A stretch of DNA of 64,000 bases from assembly GCA_033060915.1 (NCBI GenBank), contig CM065390.1, positions 20,658,501 through 20,722,500 on the forward strand. Direction: 5' to 3'. Position 1 is the first letter of the stretch; each line of letters begins with the position of its first letter. The notes beneath the pieces are model-generated. The model worked only from the letters and a program-made list of their open reading frames with translations, did no database searches and was not told the origin of the DNA. Below, in pieces: positions 12,010 through 23,450 of the stretch. The DNA is from Euryodendron excelsum. Its lineage: Eukaryota; Streptophyta; Magnoliopsida; Ericales; Pentaphylacaceae. The translations under genes were made by a program, and so were the position numbers.

Positions 12010-12105
12010 ATGGCTGGCGCCACTACAAGCCAAAAAATGGCCTGGCGCCACTCCTAGTGGCGCCAGTGTAAAGTTTGACCTAGCACCACTGCAACAGGCG
12101 CCAGT
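12010..12105 (+). repeat. GGCGCC palindrome cluster upstream of the element C TATA box
   Basis: Several inverted repeats built on tggcgcca occur within about 100 bases, for example 'tggcgccactcctagtggcg' followed by 'cca'. They lie 15-110 bases upstream of TATAAATA. The cluster is present at the same place in all A-type LTRs and again near A's 3' LTR at 18505-18570. Confidence 0.8.
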
Positions 12106-12118
12106 GTATTCCAACCTC

Positions 12119-12126
12119 TATAAATA
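12119..12126 (+). promoter_or_regulatory. TATA box of the element C 5' LTR
   Basis: TATAAATA followed by 'cagagcctcttccagcgtg', the conserved start of the transcribed region in this family. Confidence 0.78.
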
Positions 12127-15100
12127 CAGAGCCTCTTCCAGCGTGAAAGGGGTCTAGAAACTCAATCTAAAAATTATATATTTCGATATACAGAGCTCGT
12201 GCACTCCCAAAACCCTAGCTTCCCTAGGTCTTACAAACCCTAGCCACCATACACTAAACCCTAGCCTCCGATACACTCATACACACTCCCATACACTCAT
12301 ACACTAGCCTTCAACCCTCCTTCGAAGACTTGAAGAGCTGCAATCTGAAGTGTGAAGATTGAAGGCGACTCTTGAAGATTGAAGACGAAAATCAAGACGA
12401 AGATCGAAGACAAGCAAGGCGCGCAAAATAAACAAAACATACGGTAGGCTCCCTATTTAAATTTCCGCACTTCCCCCCTCTCTCTTCTCTCTCCTAACCC
12501 ACTTAGGTTTTCTCTATTTTAATCCCCCATCTCTTTTCCCCCCTTTCTTTGCATGCTTGAAACAAGGGGACTCCTGGTCTATGTGTAGGATTAGACTATC
12601 GGAGGGTCACCGTGTCAGGGGCTTTCCTTTAGGCTAACCGGAGACCACGTGGGTCCGGCCCCCTTGATTATGTGGTGAAGCTTTAGCCTTGTATGTTCAC
12701 GACCCCAAAATTGCATTGTGCATATCATGATCATACATCTTCCAAAAAATCGTTTTCAAACTCGTTTTCAAAATTGTTTTCAAACTTGTTTCCAAAATTG
12801 CATCAAAATCTCTTTTTCAAAACGTGTTTTCAAAATCACAATCCTAGGGTGATTCTAGCTTTTCCATGGCTAGGGTTGCTTTAGGAAAGTGTTACATTTA
12901 AAGTGACCAACATGGTCCATATTTTCAACCTTTGTTGTTTTCAAAACCACTTTCTTAAAGTGGTTTTAGCCTTCTTATGGCTAGAATCGCTTTAGGAAAG
13001 TGAGATGTTTTTATACCTTCTTAAAACTCTTTTTCTCAAATCCCTCATCCTAAAAATCTCTTTTCCAACATGCTTTCCAAAAAGCTCCTCATTCCAAAAT
13101 TGTTTTCTAAAAACTCTTTCCAAAAATCTATTTTTCAAAACCTCCTTTTTCAACTCCTTTACAAAGCGCTCTCTTCAAAGTCCACTTTCCAAAACACGTT
13201 CCCTAAGTCTCTTTCCTAGAAAAACTCTCCAAAAATCTTTCCAAAAACTCTCTTTCCAAAATCTTCCTTCTAGAAACTCCCCTCTAAGATTTCCTTCCAA
13301 AAAACTTGTTTCCAAAAACACGCTTTCCAAAAACTCCTTCTCTTTAAAATCTCTTTCCAAAAACTCTCTCTTCAAATTTACTTTCCAAAAATTCCTTTCT
13401 AGGATTCCTTTCTAAAAACCTTCGTTTTTAAAAACACACTTTCCAAAAACTCTTGCCTTAAAGCCCAAATCAAGCCCTAGAACTCACAATTAGGAAACCC
13501 TAATTTTCTTTCCAAAAACATGATTTTCAAATTTTGCCCCAAATCTAGGTTTCCAAAACTTCTTGTTTTCTACATCAAAACTATACATATTTTCAAAACC
13601 TATTTTTTACGTCAAAACTATAATTTTCCAAATTTAGGGTTTCTAAAACTTCCCGTTCCAAATCCTTGACCAAATCCAATCTTTCCGTTTAGGAAACTAG
13701 ATCCCGTTCTCCGTTTTTGGAAACAAAATCAAACCTTTTCTTTTAGAAACCAAATCTAATCCCTTCCTAATCCAACTCTTTCCTAACTCAACTCTCCCAA
13801 ATTCCCACCTTCCTAAACCATAAATTTCCTAAACCTAAACTTTAAATCTTTCCTTAAATTTCAAAATTTAAATCTTTCCTAATTCAACTCCTTCCTAACC
13901 TTCTACCTTCCTAAATGTTAAGTTTCCTAAAACTTTCAAATCTTTTCTTAAACATTAAGTTTTCAAATCTTTCCTAATTCAACCCTTTCCTAACTCTACC
14001 CCTTTTCAAATCTTAACTTTCCCAATCTAAGTTTCCAAACCGTTCCTAAACTCAGATCTTTCCAAATCTAAAACTTTTCTAAACTCAAAACATCCTTATT
14101 TTCAAAACTTCTTTGTTTTCTAAAATTTCCAAATTCAAAACTTTCCTAAGTTGAAACTTTCTCAATTCGAAACTTTCTCAATTCAAAACTTTCCTAAGTT
14201 GAAACTTTCCCAATTCAAAACTTTCCTAAGTTGTAACTTTCTTAATTAAAAACTTTCCTAATTTTGAAACGTTCTTAACTTGAAAACTTCCCCAATTGAA
14301 AACTTTCCAAATCGAAACTTTCCTAAGATGACACTTTCCTAAATTGAACACTTTCTTAATTCGAAACTTTCCTAAAATAAAACTTTCTTAAAATGACGCT
14401 TTCTTATTTTGAAATTTTCCTAATCCGAATCTTTCCAAAATTCCAAGCTTTCCTAAATCTTCCAAGTTCAAGTATTAAAGTCAATTCTTCTCTAAACTCC
14501 TGCCAAGTCAAATCCAAGCCTTCTTTTCTAAGTCTCAAGTCTTTCTAAGTTTTCTAAAACCAAGTCTTTTAAAATCAAATCTTTTCAAATCTTCCAATTA
14601 AAGTTCAATCTCTCAATCTTTCAATCCAATTTCTAATTCAATCTCTTTCTTCCAAATCAACTCTTCTCTTTTCAATCAAACTCTTGTCCGAACTACGACT
14701 GACCTGATTCCTCCAAAAGGATACGTAAGCAACCTTCATAGGTGCGCGGTCACAACTTCTTTCAAATTTTAAATTTCTCCACATTTTTCAGATCTTAAAT
14801 TCCACAACCTTTTCAAATCTCTAATCTATTTTCAAACTTCCAATTTCAAATTTCTATTTCCAAATCTCTAATCTAGTTTTCAAACTTTCCAATTGCAATT
14901 CTATCTCTTCAAATCTCTTTTAAATCAAATCAAATTCTTCTTTTCAAATCTCTTTCCAAATCTATTTTTCAACTTTCTTTCCTTACACTTACATATCATG
15001 CATCATGTTTTTCTAAACATTATTTTCTAAAGTAGATAGGATTGAACTATAGTTAGCTGAAGACTCTCATAGGTGAATCTAGGGTAGATTGACATGTAGG

Positions 15101-15531
15101 TACCGAAAGGGCGGGGTAGGGTGATGGCTTAGTGCGTCTTCCTTACACGTAACCAACCTCCAAACCTAGAATCACTGATTTGAAAGACCAAAACGGAGTT
15201 ATTTTTCGAAAAGGGCTAAATATTTTCCAAAGGTTGCCAAACAACCTATTTTTTCCAAAAACCCTCTTTTGAGGAAATATTTTCAAAATCGTTTTCCAAA
15301 ACCCTAAGTGTAGCTTTCGGATTGTGCTTAGTTTTTAGGTGACCTAACTCACCTTAATCAAGTTAGGTGGCGACTCCAAATCTTTTCTAAAAGCCCTTTA
15401 TTCAAACCAATTTTTCAATTCAAACATAATCGCACTCATTCTTCTAGGAGGGCGAGTTCTAACGAGAGAGTACAGTGTTTTTCCCACTTGTGTGTGTATT
15501 CCTCGAGTGCAAAAAATCTGAGCGCGACACC

Positions 15532-15549
15532 TGGCGACTCCGCTGGGGA
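15532..15549 (+). promoter_or_regulatory. Primer binding site of element C (tRNA-Arg type)
   Basis: TGGCGACTCCGCTGGGGA begins two bases after the LTR end. It is complementary to the 3' end of plant tRNA-Arg (ending in GGAGTCG plus CCA) with one change. This is where reverse transcription would be primed. tRNA-Arg priming is characteristic of Ogre-type elements. Confidence 0.88.
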
Positions 15550-16924
15550 CACTTAGAGGGTTAGGCCATAGTCATGTCTCTTTACCCTTTACCCTTTACC
15601 GATTACCCATATAGAGTCTTTAATTAACTTGGTTCAATCCTATTCACTTTAAATTTTCAAAACTAAATTTTTAAAATTATTTTCAAAAAAAAAGAAAAAC
15701 ATGTATTTATGAATATTATCTTGTATTATGTTTGTCATCTACATACTAACACTTGCATCTTTATTTTGTAGGTACACATTTTGTTTAAATTTTACTAACT
15801 GCTATGCATGAATGTGATGAACAGGATGAATGGGAGTTGTTGGGCTCTTTCCTCCACTTTTAAAAATCACACACGTACTGCATGTGCACTTGCATTCTGC
15901 ATACTTGCATTATTACCCTGCTATGTCCTTTCTAGTTAGAAAAGGGGAATGGTATATTGGTTGTGGGCAAGATGCTATGTCAATTTCATCGCCTACGGCC
16001 TCTTGATGGTTCCCTCGCTCGAATCACCAACCGATCATGGCACCACCTCGAGGAGTGGGCCTAGGTTTGAAGATCCAAGGACCGAGCCTTTTTAGGACGC
16101 ATTAGTCAACCCTCAACCTCATACTCATATAGACACCATGCATAGTCGAACCTCTGCCGGATTTAAGGCACGAGCACCGTTTTTAAAACCATAGAGGAAA
16201 GGGCGACTGCTTTTACTTTCATTTATACATGTCTATTCCTGTTGTTATATTGACTATATTCATACTGTTATAATGCCTGTCTAACTGTTCATGCATGCAC
16301 GTTTACCTTGCTACTGCATTCTCTCTCTTTATACTCTTCGCATACCCATGTTCATGCATTCGATATTCCATGTCAAGACAAGAGTTCCAAGTAACTCAAG
16401 TCACTGCATTCTCATGCATATGATCAACCTATTGAGAGTGGCACCAAAGTCACTCTCCCTTGTATTAAACCTACCTAAACCCTAAGGGTTCCCACGTAAC
16501 CCAAAGAACTCATGGCATGCATCTCAGTTCATTCCATAAAAGGGGCCCCAATCCCTCTATGCTCACAGAGATAGGGTTGCCAAGAAGACAAGGGGCAATC
16601 AATCAACAAGGTCTCTCAACGACCTCCTCGACATCAAATCCAAGGAAGGCAAATCTGAAGACTCAAGAGTAGTTTAGGTTTTCCTTTTGTAAAAGTAGAT
16701 AGGTGGAAGTCTAAAGAAAAATGTTCCCCCTCCCCCTATTAAAATTTATTTCAATTCCCTTTGTATCTTAAACCCAAAATTCAATGTATTTCTTTACTTT
16801 TATGAATGAATGTGCGGATGATTGAAGGTTCCTATCTGACGGTAAGGTGTCTGCATACAGGGGCAAACCCCTTATCTCCAAAAGTGAGCCAATACATCAT
16901 GGCTAATTTCCCTCCTAAAGAGGG
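15550..16924 (+). other. Element C internal leader remnant, non-coding
   Basis: Homologous, in opposite orientation, to the A leader between its PBS and gag (for example 'gagggttaggccatagtcatg' near 15557, 'gcgactgctttta' near 16203, 'aaaagtgagccaatacatcatgg' near 16878). No long open frame is present. It ends at a deletion junction at 16925-16929. Confidence 0.85.
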
Positions 16925-17469
16925 GCACTTGCATATCATGCATCATGTTTTTCTAAACATTATTTTCTAAAGTAGATAGGATTGAACTATAGTTAGCTGA
17001 AGACTCTCATAGGTGAATCTACAGTAGATTGACATGTAGGTATCGAAAGAGCGGAGTAGGTTGATGGCTTAGTGCATCTTCTCTACACGTAACCAACCTC
17101 CGAATCTAGAATCACTGATTTCAAAGACCAAAACAGAGTTACTTTTCAAAAAGGGCTAAATATTTTTCGAAGGTTGCCAAACAACCTGTTTTTCTTAAAA
17201 ACCCTCTTTTGAGGAGATATTTTCAAAATCATTTTCCAAAACCCTAAGTGTAGTTTTCGGATTATGCTTAGTTTTTAGGTGACCTAACTCACCTTAATCA
17301 AGTTAGGTGGCGACTCCAAATCTTTTCTAAAAGCCCTTTATTCAAACCAATTTTTCAATTCAAACATAGTTGCACTCATTCTTCTAGGAGGGTGAGTTCT
17401 AATGAGAGAGTACAGTATTTTTTCCGCTTGTGTGTGTATTCCTCGAGTGCGAAAAATCTGAGCGCGACA
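16925..17469 (+). repeat. Element C 3' LTR remnant (U5 only)
   Basis: From 'gcacttgcatatcatgcat' to 'gcgcgaca' this duplicates about 14988-15529. It includes the GTAGGTA conserved block, the hairpin and a perfect primer-site mimic at 17308-17317. U3 and R are absent. Confidence 0.92.
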
Positions 17470-18303
17470 CCTGAGAAGTCAACTTTATCAAAAGGCGTGC
17501 CTGAAACAGACATTTCTACATTGGCGGGCTAGTAGGCGCCAAAGGTGGACCGTTCTACCATCTAGGGGACTTGGGGTCTCGTCCCGGTCGACAAGTATAA
17601 AAGGGGACTTATCATTTTCGGAAAGATGTGCCTACTTTGAAATTGGAAAGGGGTCTTATCGTCTTTGGAAAGACGCGTCTGATTTGAAATTGGAAAGGGG
17701 ACTTATCGTCTCTGGAAAGACGCGCCTGATTTGGAATTGGAAGGGGACTTACCGTCTCCGAAAATACGCGCCTAATTTGGAATTGAAAAGAGGACTTACA
17801 GTCTTCAGAAAAACATTCCTGATTTGGAATTGGAAAGGGGACTTACCGTCTTCGGTAAGACGTGCCTGGTTTGGAATTTGGAAAGGGGACTTACCATCTC
17901 TGGAAAGACATACCTGATTTGGAATTGGAAAAGGGTCTTATCGTCTTCAGAAAGACGCACCTGATTTGGAATTGGAAAGAGGTCTTATCGTCTTCGAAAA
18001 GACGTGCTTGATTTGGATTTGGAAAGGGGACTTACCGTCTTCAGAAAGACGCGCTTGATTTGGATTTGGAAAGGGGACTTACTGTCTTCGAAAAGACGTG
18101 CCTGATTTAGAATTGGATTGAACAATGCCTCTAAGGGCATTTTAGTTATTTTACCTCAATTTGGGCCTGGTGGGCCCACGAAGCGATGGATAGATTGGAT
18201 TAGACTTAGAGAGTTCATTTTGATTGGAACACGTCCATATTGACTTGAGTACAAGCCTGCACGGACTGTAGACTGCCAAACGGTCAAAAATAAGGTGCTT
18301 ACA
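17470..18303 (-). repeat. Element A 3' LTR, segment 3 (U3 start with 47-bp repeats)
   Basis: This segment resumes after insertion C with 'cctgagaagtcaac', matching 36636 onward in the A 5' LTR. It runs through an array of about ten 47-bp units (17590-18115) and ends at the sense-strand LTR start (antisense GGTGCTTACA, ending 18303). The sequence directly beyond is the polypurine tract. Confidence 0.92.
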
Positions 18304-18323
18304 GCTGCCCCTCTTTTCCTGTC
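18304..18323 (-). promoter_or_regulatory. Polypurine tract of element A
   Basis: On the minus strand 'gacaggaaaagaggggcagc' abuts the sense LTR start TGTAAGCACC. A purine tract here is the expected plus-strand DNA primer of an LTR element. It shows that the 978-18303 LTR is A's 3' LTR. The corresponding tract of B is at 61396-61415. Confidence 0.8.
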
Positions 18324-18504
18324 TTTGCTTGTCGAAGACAGAAAATGATAAAGTAAGAGTTCCATATTAACCGTGAGGCGGTTGGAGGGACGGACTTTGA
18401 AAATTTTTCGACAACGGGGGTTCGAAAATGGATATTGGGCCCAAAAGGCCTTCGAAAATGAGTTTAGGCAGGAAAAAGGGCAAAGCTACCCAAAATTTGG
18501 AAAC

Positions 18505-18570
18505 TGGCGCCACTAGGAGTGGCGCATTTGGCAGAAAAGGCTTGGTGCCTCTACTAGTGGCGCCAGGCTT
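18505..18570. repeat. GGCGCC inverted repeats in the A 3' UTR
   Basis: 'tggcgccactaggagtggcg' and 'tgcctctactagtggcgcca' are two imperfect palindromes separated by about 25 bases, of the kind found in the LTR U3. Confidence 0.75.
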
Positions 18571-18713
18571 GAAATTAAAACTAGAAAAATTTTGGTTCGA
18601 ACATTTGCGGTATTTAGGAGAGTTTTTCGAAAAGTTGAGAATGTTTGTGGGGAAACTGACTTGAACCTTGAAGGGGCACTTCTTGGAGACCACTGGTGAT
18701 TACCGGAAGGAGA

Positions 18714-18718
18714 CCCCG
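18714..18718. repeat. Target site duplication of S2 (left copy, CCCCG)
   Basis: CCCCG before TGACGCG at 18719 and again at 23939-23943 after GCTTACA; perfect 5-bp pair. Confidence 0.92.
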
Positions 18719-19229
18719 TGACGCGCCCAGATTTTTCGCACTCGAGAAATACTCACCCAAGCGGGAAAAATGTTGTACTCTCACGTTAGAACTCACCCTC
18801 CTAGAAGAATGAGTGCGACTAGGTTTGAATTGAAAAATAGGTTTGAGTAAAGGGCTTTTGAAAAAGTTTCGGAGTCGCCACCTAACTTGATTAAGGTGAG
18901 TTAGGTCACCTAAAAGCTAAGCATGATTCGAAAACTACACTTAGGGTTTTGGAAAACGATTTTGAAAATATCCTCAAGAGAGGGTTTTTTTAAGAAAAAC
19001 GGGTTGTTTGGCACCCTTTTGAAAACATTTAGCCCTTTTTAGAAAAATAACTCCTTTTTGGTCTTTGAAATCAGTGATCCTAGGTTTGGAGGTTGGTTAC
19101 GTGTAGGGAAGACGCACTAAGCTATCACCCTACCCCGCCCTTTCGGTACCTACATGTCAATCTACCCTAGATTCACCTATGAGAGTCTTCGACTAACTAT
19201 AGTTCAACCCTATTCACTTTAGAAAAATA

Positions 19230-21290
19230 ATGTTTGAAAACTAATTTAGCATGATGCATGATATGCAAGCAATAGAAAAGAATTGAAAAATAGATTTAAA
19301 AAGAAATTGCTTTGATTTGAAAATAGATTTGAAGAGATGGAATTGAATTTGAAAAGTTTGAAAATTTGGAAATAGGAATTTGAAAATTGAAATTTTGAAA
19401 TTGAAATTTTGAAAATAGATTGGAATTTGAGATTTGAAAAGAATTTTGAAACCACACCCATGAGGATGGAATTGAAAGTTTGAAAAATATTGTGACCGCA
19501 CCTATGAAGGTTGCCTACGTATCCCTTTGGGAGAATCAGGTCAGTCGTAGTTCGGACAAGAGTCCGATTGAAAATAGAAGGTTGGATTGAAGAAGAAAAT
19601 TGAATTGGAAATTGAATTGGATTTGAAATTAGAAGAGGAGATCGGAAATTGAAATTGAGAAGAAGATTGGACTTTGATTTGAAAAGATTGACTTTTGAAA
19701 AAACTTGGTTTTGGAAAGATGGAGGTTTAGAAAACCTAGACTTAAGAAAGATGAGACTTAGGAAAGACTCAAAAGTTTAAGAAAGATTGGATTTAGGAAA
19801 GGTTCGAATTAGGAAAGGTCCGATTTAGGGAAGTTCCGAATTAGGAAAGTTCCATTTTTGGAAAGTTTCAAGATTAGGAAAGTATTGAATTAGGAAAGTT
19901 TTAGGTTTAGGAAAGTTTTGAAATTGGAAAGTTTCATTTTAGGAAATGTTTGAATTAAAAAAGTTTCAACTTAAGAAAGTCTTAAATTAAAAAGTTTTGA
20001 GTTTAGAAAAGTCTTAGATTTGGAAAGATTTTAAAGTTTAAGAGAGTTTAGAATTTAGAAAGTTTTAGGTTTAGAAAGATTCAACTTAAGAAAGTTTCAA
20101 ATTTAGAAAGTTTTGAATTTAGGTAGCTTAGAATTTTAGACAGATTTAAAATTTGGAAAGTTTAGGATTTAGAAAATTTTAGAGTTTAGAAAGATTTAAG
20201 ATTTTAGAAAATTTTAGAGTTTTAGAAAATCTTGAAAATTAAGAAAGGTTTGAATTTAGGAAAGGTTTAAAAGCTTGAATTTAGAAAAAGATTTTGAAAA
20301 GGGGTAGAATTAGGAAAGGGTTGAACTTAGAAAGATTTGAAAGTTGAGTTTTAAAGTTTAGGAAAGATTTTTATGTTCAAATTTAGAAAACTTAAAATTT
20401 AGGAAAACGGAAGTTTAGGAAGGATTCGAATTAGGAAAGATTTGGATTTTGAAATTTAAGGGAAGATTTAAGGTTACGGTTTGGGAAACTTACGGTTTAG
20501 GAAGGAATTGAATTAAGAAATGTTCGGATTAAGAAGGGGTTGGATTTGGTTTCTAAAAGAAAAGGTTTGATTTTTGTTTCCAAAAACGGAGGATAGGATC
20601 TAGTTTCCTAAACGGGGAGATTTGATTTGGTTTCCTAAAGGGAAGATAGGATTTGGAAAGAGAGATTCTAGATACCCTAGATTTGGAAAATTGTTGTTCT
20701 GACGTAGAAAATAAGTTTTGGAAACATGTATAGTTTGGATGTGAAAACAAGAGATTTTGGAAACCTAGGTTTGGGGCAAAGTTTGAAAACCATGTTTTTG
20801 AAAAGAAAATTAGGGTTTCCTCATTGTGAGTTCTACGGCTTGACTTGGGCTTCTAAGGAAAGAGTTTTTGGAAAGTGAATTTTTGGAAACGAAGGTTTTC
20901 TAGAAGGGAATCCTAGGGAGGAGTTTTTGAAAAGTGAATTTGGAGTGGGAGTTTTTGGAAAAAGATTTTAGGAAAGAGGAAGTTTTGGAAAGTGTGTTTT
21001 TAGAAACGTATTTTTTGGAAAGAAGATCCTAGAGGAGAGTTTCTAGAAGAAAAAAAAAATTGGGAAGAGAGTTTTTAGAAAGATTTTTAGAGAGAGTTTT
21101 TAGGAAGGTGAATCTAGGGAGTGTTTTTAGAGGGTGAATTTTGAGGAAAAGATTTTGGAGAGAGAATTTTGAAAAATAGATTTTGGAAGGGAGTTTTTGA
21201 AAACAATTTTGGAGAGGAGAGTTTTAGGAAAGTATGTTGAAAAAGAGATTTTTAGGAAGAGATTTTTGAAAAGAGAGAATTTTTAGAAGG
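19230..21290 (-). repeat. S2 R/U5 low-complexity region, purine-rich on the plus strand
   Basis: Degenerate runs such as 'ttaggaaagttttgaaat' repeat for about 2 kb. They are the antisense equivalent of 12730-14980. No gene. Confidence 0.85.
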
Positions 21291-22171
21291 ATTAAAAACA
21301 TCTCACTTTCCTAAAGCAATTCTAGCCATAAGAAAACTAGAACCACTTTAAGAAAGTGGTTTTGAAAACAAGGTTTGAAAATATAGACCAAAAGGCCACT
21401 TTTAATATAACACTTTCCTAAAGCAACCCTAGCCATGGAAAGGCTAGAATCACCCTAGAATTGTGGTTTTGAAAACAAGTTTTTGAAAAAGAGATTTTGA
21501 TGCAATTTTGAAAACAAGTTTAAACACGTTTTGAAAAACAACTTTGAAAACGGTTTTTGGAAGATGCAAGACTATGATATGCACAATGCAATTTGGGGGT
21601 CGTGAACATACAAGGTTAAGGCTTCACCACATAATCAAGGGGGCCGGACCCACGTGGTCTTTGGTTAGACTAGAAGAAAGCCCCCGACACGGTGACTCTC
21701 CAATAGCCCAATCCTACACATGGACCGGGAATCCCCTTGTTTCAAGCATGCAAAAAAAGAGGGGAAAGAGATGGGGATTAAAATAGAGAAAACCCAAGTG
21801 GGTTGGAGAGAGAAGAGAGAGGGGGGAAGTGCAGAAAATTAAAGAGAAAGCCTACCGTATGTTTTCTTTATTTTGCCCGCCGCGCTGTCTTCGGTCTTCG
21901 GTCTTCGTCTTGATCCTCTTCTTCAGTCTTCAAGGGTTGTCTTCAAGCATTGGATGGCAGCTCTTCAAGTCTTCGAAGGGTGGTTGAAGGCTAGTGTATG
22001 AGTGTATGGGGGAGTGTATGAGTGTATAGGAGGCTAGGGTTTGTGTAGGGTGGCTAGGGTTTGGAAAACCTAGGGAGGCTAGGGTTTTTGGAGGTGCTCG
22101 AGCTCTGTATATCGAATTGTGTGATTTCTAGGTTAAGTTTGCAGACCCTTTTCACGTTGAACGAGGCTCTG

Positions 22172-22179
22172 TATTTATA
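22172..22179 (-). promoter_or_regulatory. TATA box of S2
   Basis: TATAAATA on the minus strand within 'gctctgtatttatagaggg', next to the GGCGCC palindromes at 22195-22300. It points towards 18719, away from A's antisense gene. Confidence 0.76.
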
Positions 22180-23119
22180 GAGGGAGGACAAACCTGGCGC
22201 CTGTTGCAATGGCGCCAGGCCAAATTATACACTAGCGCCACTACGAGTGGCGCCTGGCCATTTTTCGGCTTAGCGCCACTACTAGTGGCCCCAGCCATTT
22301 AGGAAACAATTAAGGTCGGCAAGCAACGTATCTTTGACTAGATTTGGGCACCTGTACTAGTGACTACCATGTAAATTTTAGCCTGGCTTCACTAGGAGTG
22401 ACTCCGGAAAGTTCGGGAATGATTTGAAGGAGTCAGGACTGACCCGGAAGGCCGGAAAGGAGCAGGAACACTTAGAACAGTGTCCTGGAGGTATTTGACT
22501 TGAAAAATGAAGATAAGGTGGGTCGGAAAGGTTGACCGAGCCTTTAGGGGCAAAACGGTCAATCGGACTAGGAAACTGCCGGGACAGACTCGGACTGTCC
22601 CGGAAGAAGACTTGAGATCTAGAAACATTATTTAGAATGTTCCCAGAGGTTGCCAGTTTGATACCCAGAGCCGGTGTGGTCGGAAAAGGAGACCGGCCCA
22701 CCAGGGGCAAAATGGTCATTTTGTACTGGGTCCGCCGAAACTGACTCGGAATGGTCCGGAAAGGTAAAGGAAGGTTGAGAACACTATAAAAAGTATTCTC
22801 GGGTCATTACCGCTTTGATACCCAGAGCCGGTGTGGTCGAAGAAGGAGACCGGCCCTCTAGGGGCAAAACGGTCATTTTGTACCGGGTTGGCCGGAACTG
22901 ACTCGGAATGATCCGAAAAGGTAAAGGAAGGTTGAGAACACTATAAAAAGTATTCTCGGGACATTACCGGTTTGATACCCAGAGTCGGTGTGGTTCCCGG
23001 GGCGTTTGGATGCCTAGGGGCAAAATGGTCATCTTGACCGAAAAGTCTCGAAAAAGGGTCCTAAGGGTAGTCTGGTCATTTTTCACCGAAGTGAGCTAAC
23101 AAACATGGGTATTGACCTA

Positions 23120-23450
23120 GGTTCTGAGTGTTTCCGCCACTCTAACGGTGTGAGTATTTTCGCTACTCGAACGGGGTTGAGTATTTCTGTTACTCGGACG
23201 GGGTTGATGATTCGTGAGTATTTCCGCTACTCGGACGGGGTTGAGTATTTCTGCTACTCTAACGGTTCTGTTGAGTATTTCCGCTACTCTAACGGTTTTG
23301 TGAGTATTTCCGCTACTCTAACAGTTCTGTGAGTATTTCCGCTACTCTAACGGTTCTGTGAGTATTTCCGCTACGCTAACGATTTTGTGAGTATTTCCGC
23401 TACTCTAACGGTTGTGTGAGTAGTTTTGCTACTCGGACCGTCTCGAGGAA
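23120..23450. repeat. S2-specific array of about 28-bp units
   Basis: About eleven head-to-tail copies of 'gtgagtatttccgctactct' followed by 'aacggttct', with drift in length (26-37 bases); further scattered copies occur at 23595-23690. Other LTRs have only one to three of these (10376-10515, 36450-36580, 5200-5330). This array has therefore expanded in S2. Confidence 0.88.

Larger units (their letters stand above)
10573..15529 (+). repeat. Element C 5' LTR
   Basis: Starts TGTAAGTGCCCC, ends GAGCGCGACA. Internal order: 47-bp array (about 10770-11055), 157-bp array (about 11300-11670), GGCGCC palindromes (12010-12105), TATA 12119-12126, low-complexity region (about 12730-14980), conserved U5 blocks (14690-14740, 15096-15128), hairpin plus primer-site mimic (15343-15377). 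At 4957 bp it is slightly shorter than the other copies. The 136-residue open frame at 13005-13415 is a repeat of K/S/F/L codons and not a gene. Confidence 0.92.
10573..17469 (+). mobile_element. Element C: Ogre-type element reduced by deletion to 5' LTR, leader and a U5 remnant
   Basis: Sense element flanked by CCTGA (10568-10572 and 17470-17474). It has a full 5' LTR (10573-15529), a PBS (15532-15549) and about 1.4 kb of internal leader homologous to the leader of A (30840-32194, reversed). It then jumps directly into the U5 part of the 3' LTR (16930-17469). Gag, the antisense gene and U3/R of the 3' LTR are missing. Both duplicated U5 segments are close to identical by eye, so the element is relatively young. 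Confidence 0.92.
18324..18718 (-). other. Element A 3' untranslated region, proximal part
   Basis: About 400 bases lie between the polypurine tract and insertion S2. It contains the GGCGCC palindromes at 18505-18570 ('tggcgccactaggagtggcg' and a degenerate second copy), resembling those upstream of the LTR TATA boxes. The antisense PMD-like gene starts further right on the plus strand, so this could hold its promoter and first exon. Short open frames on both strands (18367-18693) show no family match. Confidence 0.65.

Noticed and set aside
13005..13415. 136-residue F/K/S-rich frame, possible novel secreted protein
   Set aside because: It lies in the LTR low-complexity zone; homologous positions in sister LTRs are not open and codon pattern follows the repeat phrase.
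10573..15529. Solo LTR
   Set aside because: A PBS and leader follow directly and a U5 remnant plus target duplication close it at 17469, so it is a deleted element.
23120..23450. CRISPR-like array of short repeats
   Set aside because: Units are directly adjacent with no unique spacers of constant length, and the context is a plant LTR.
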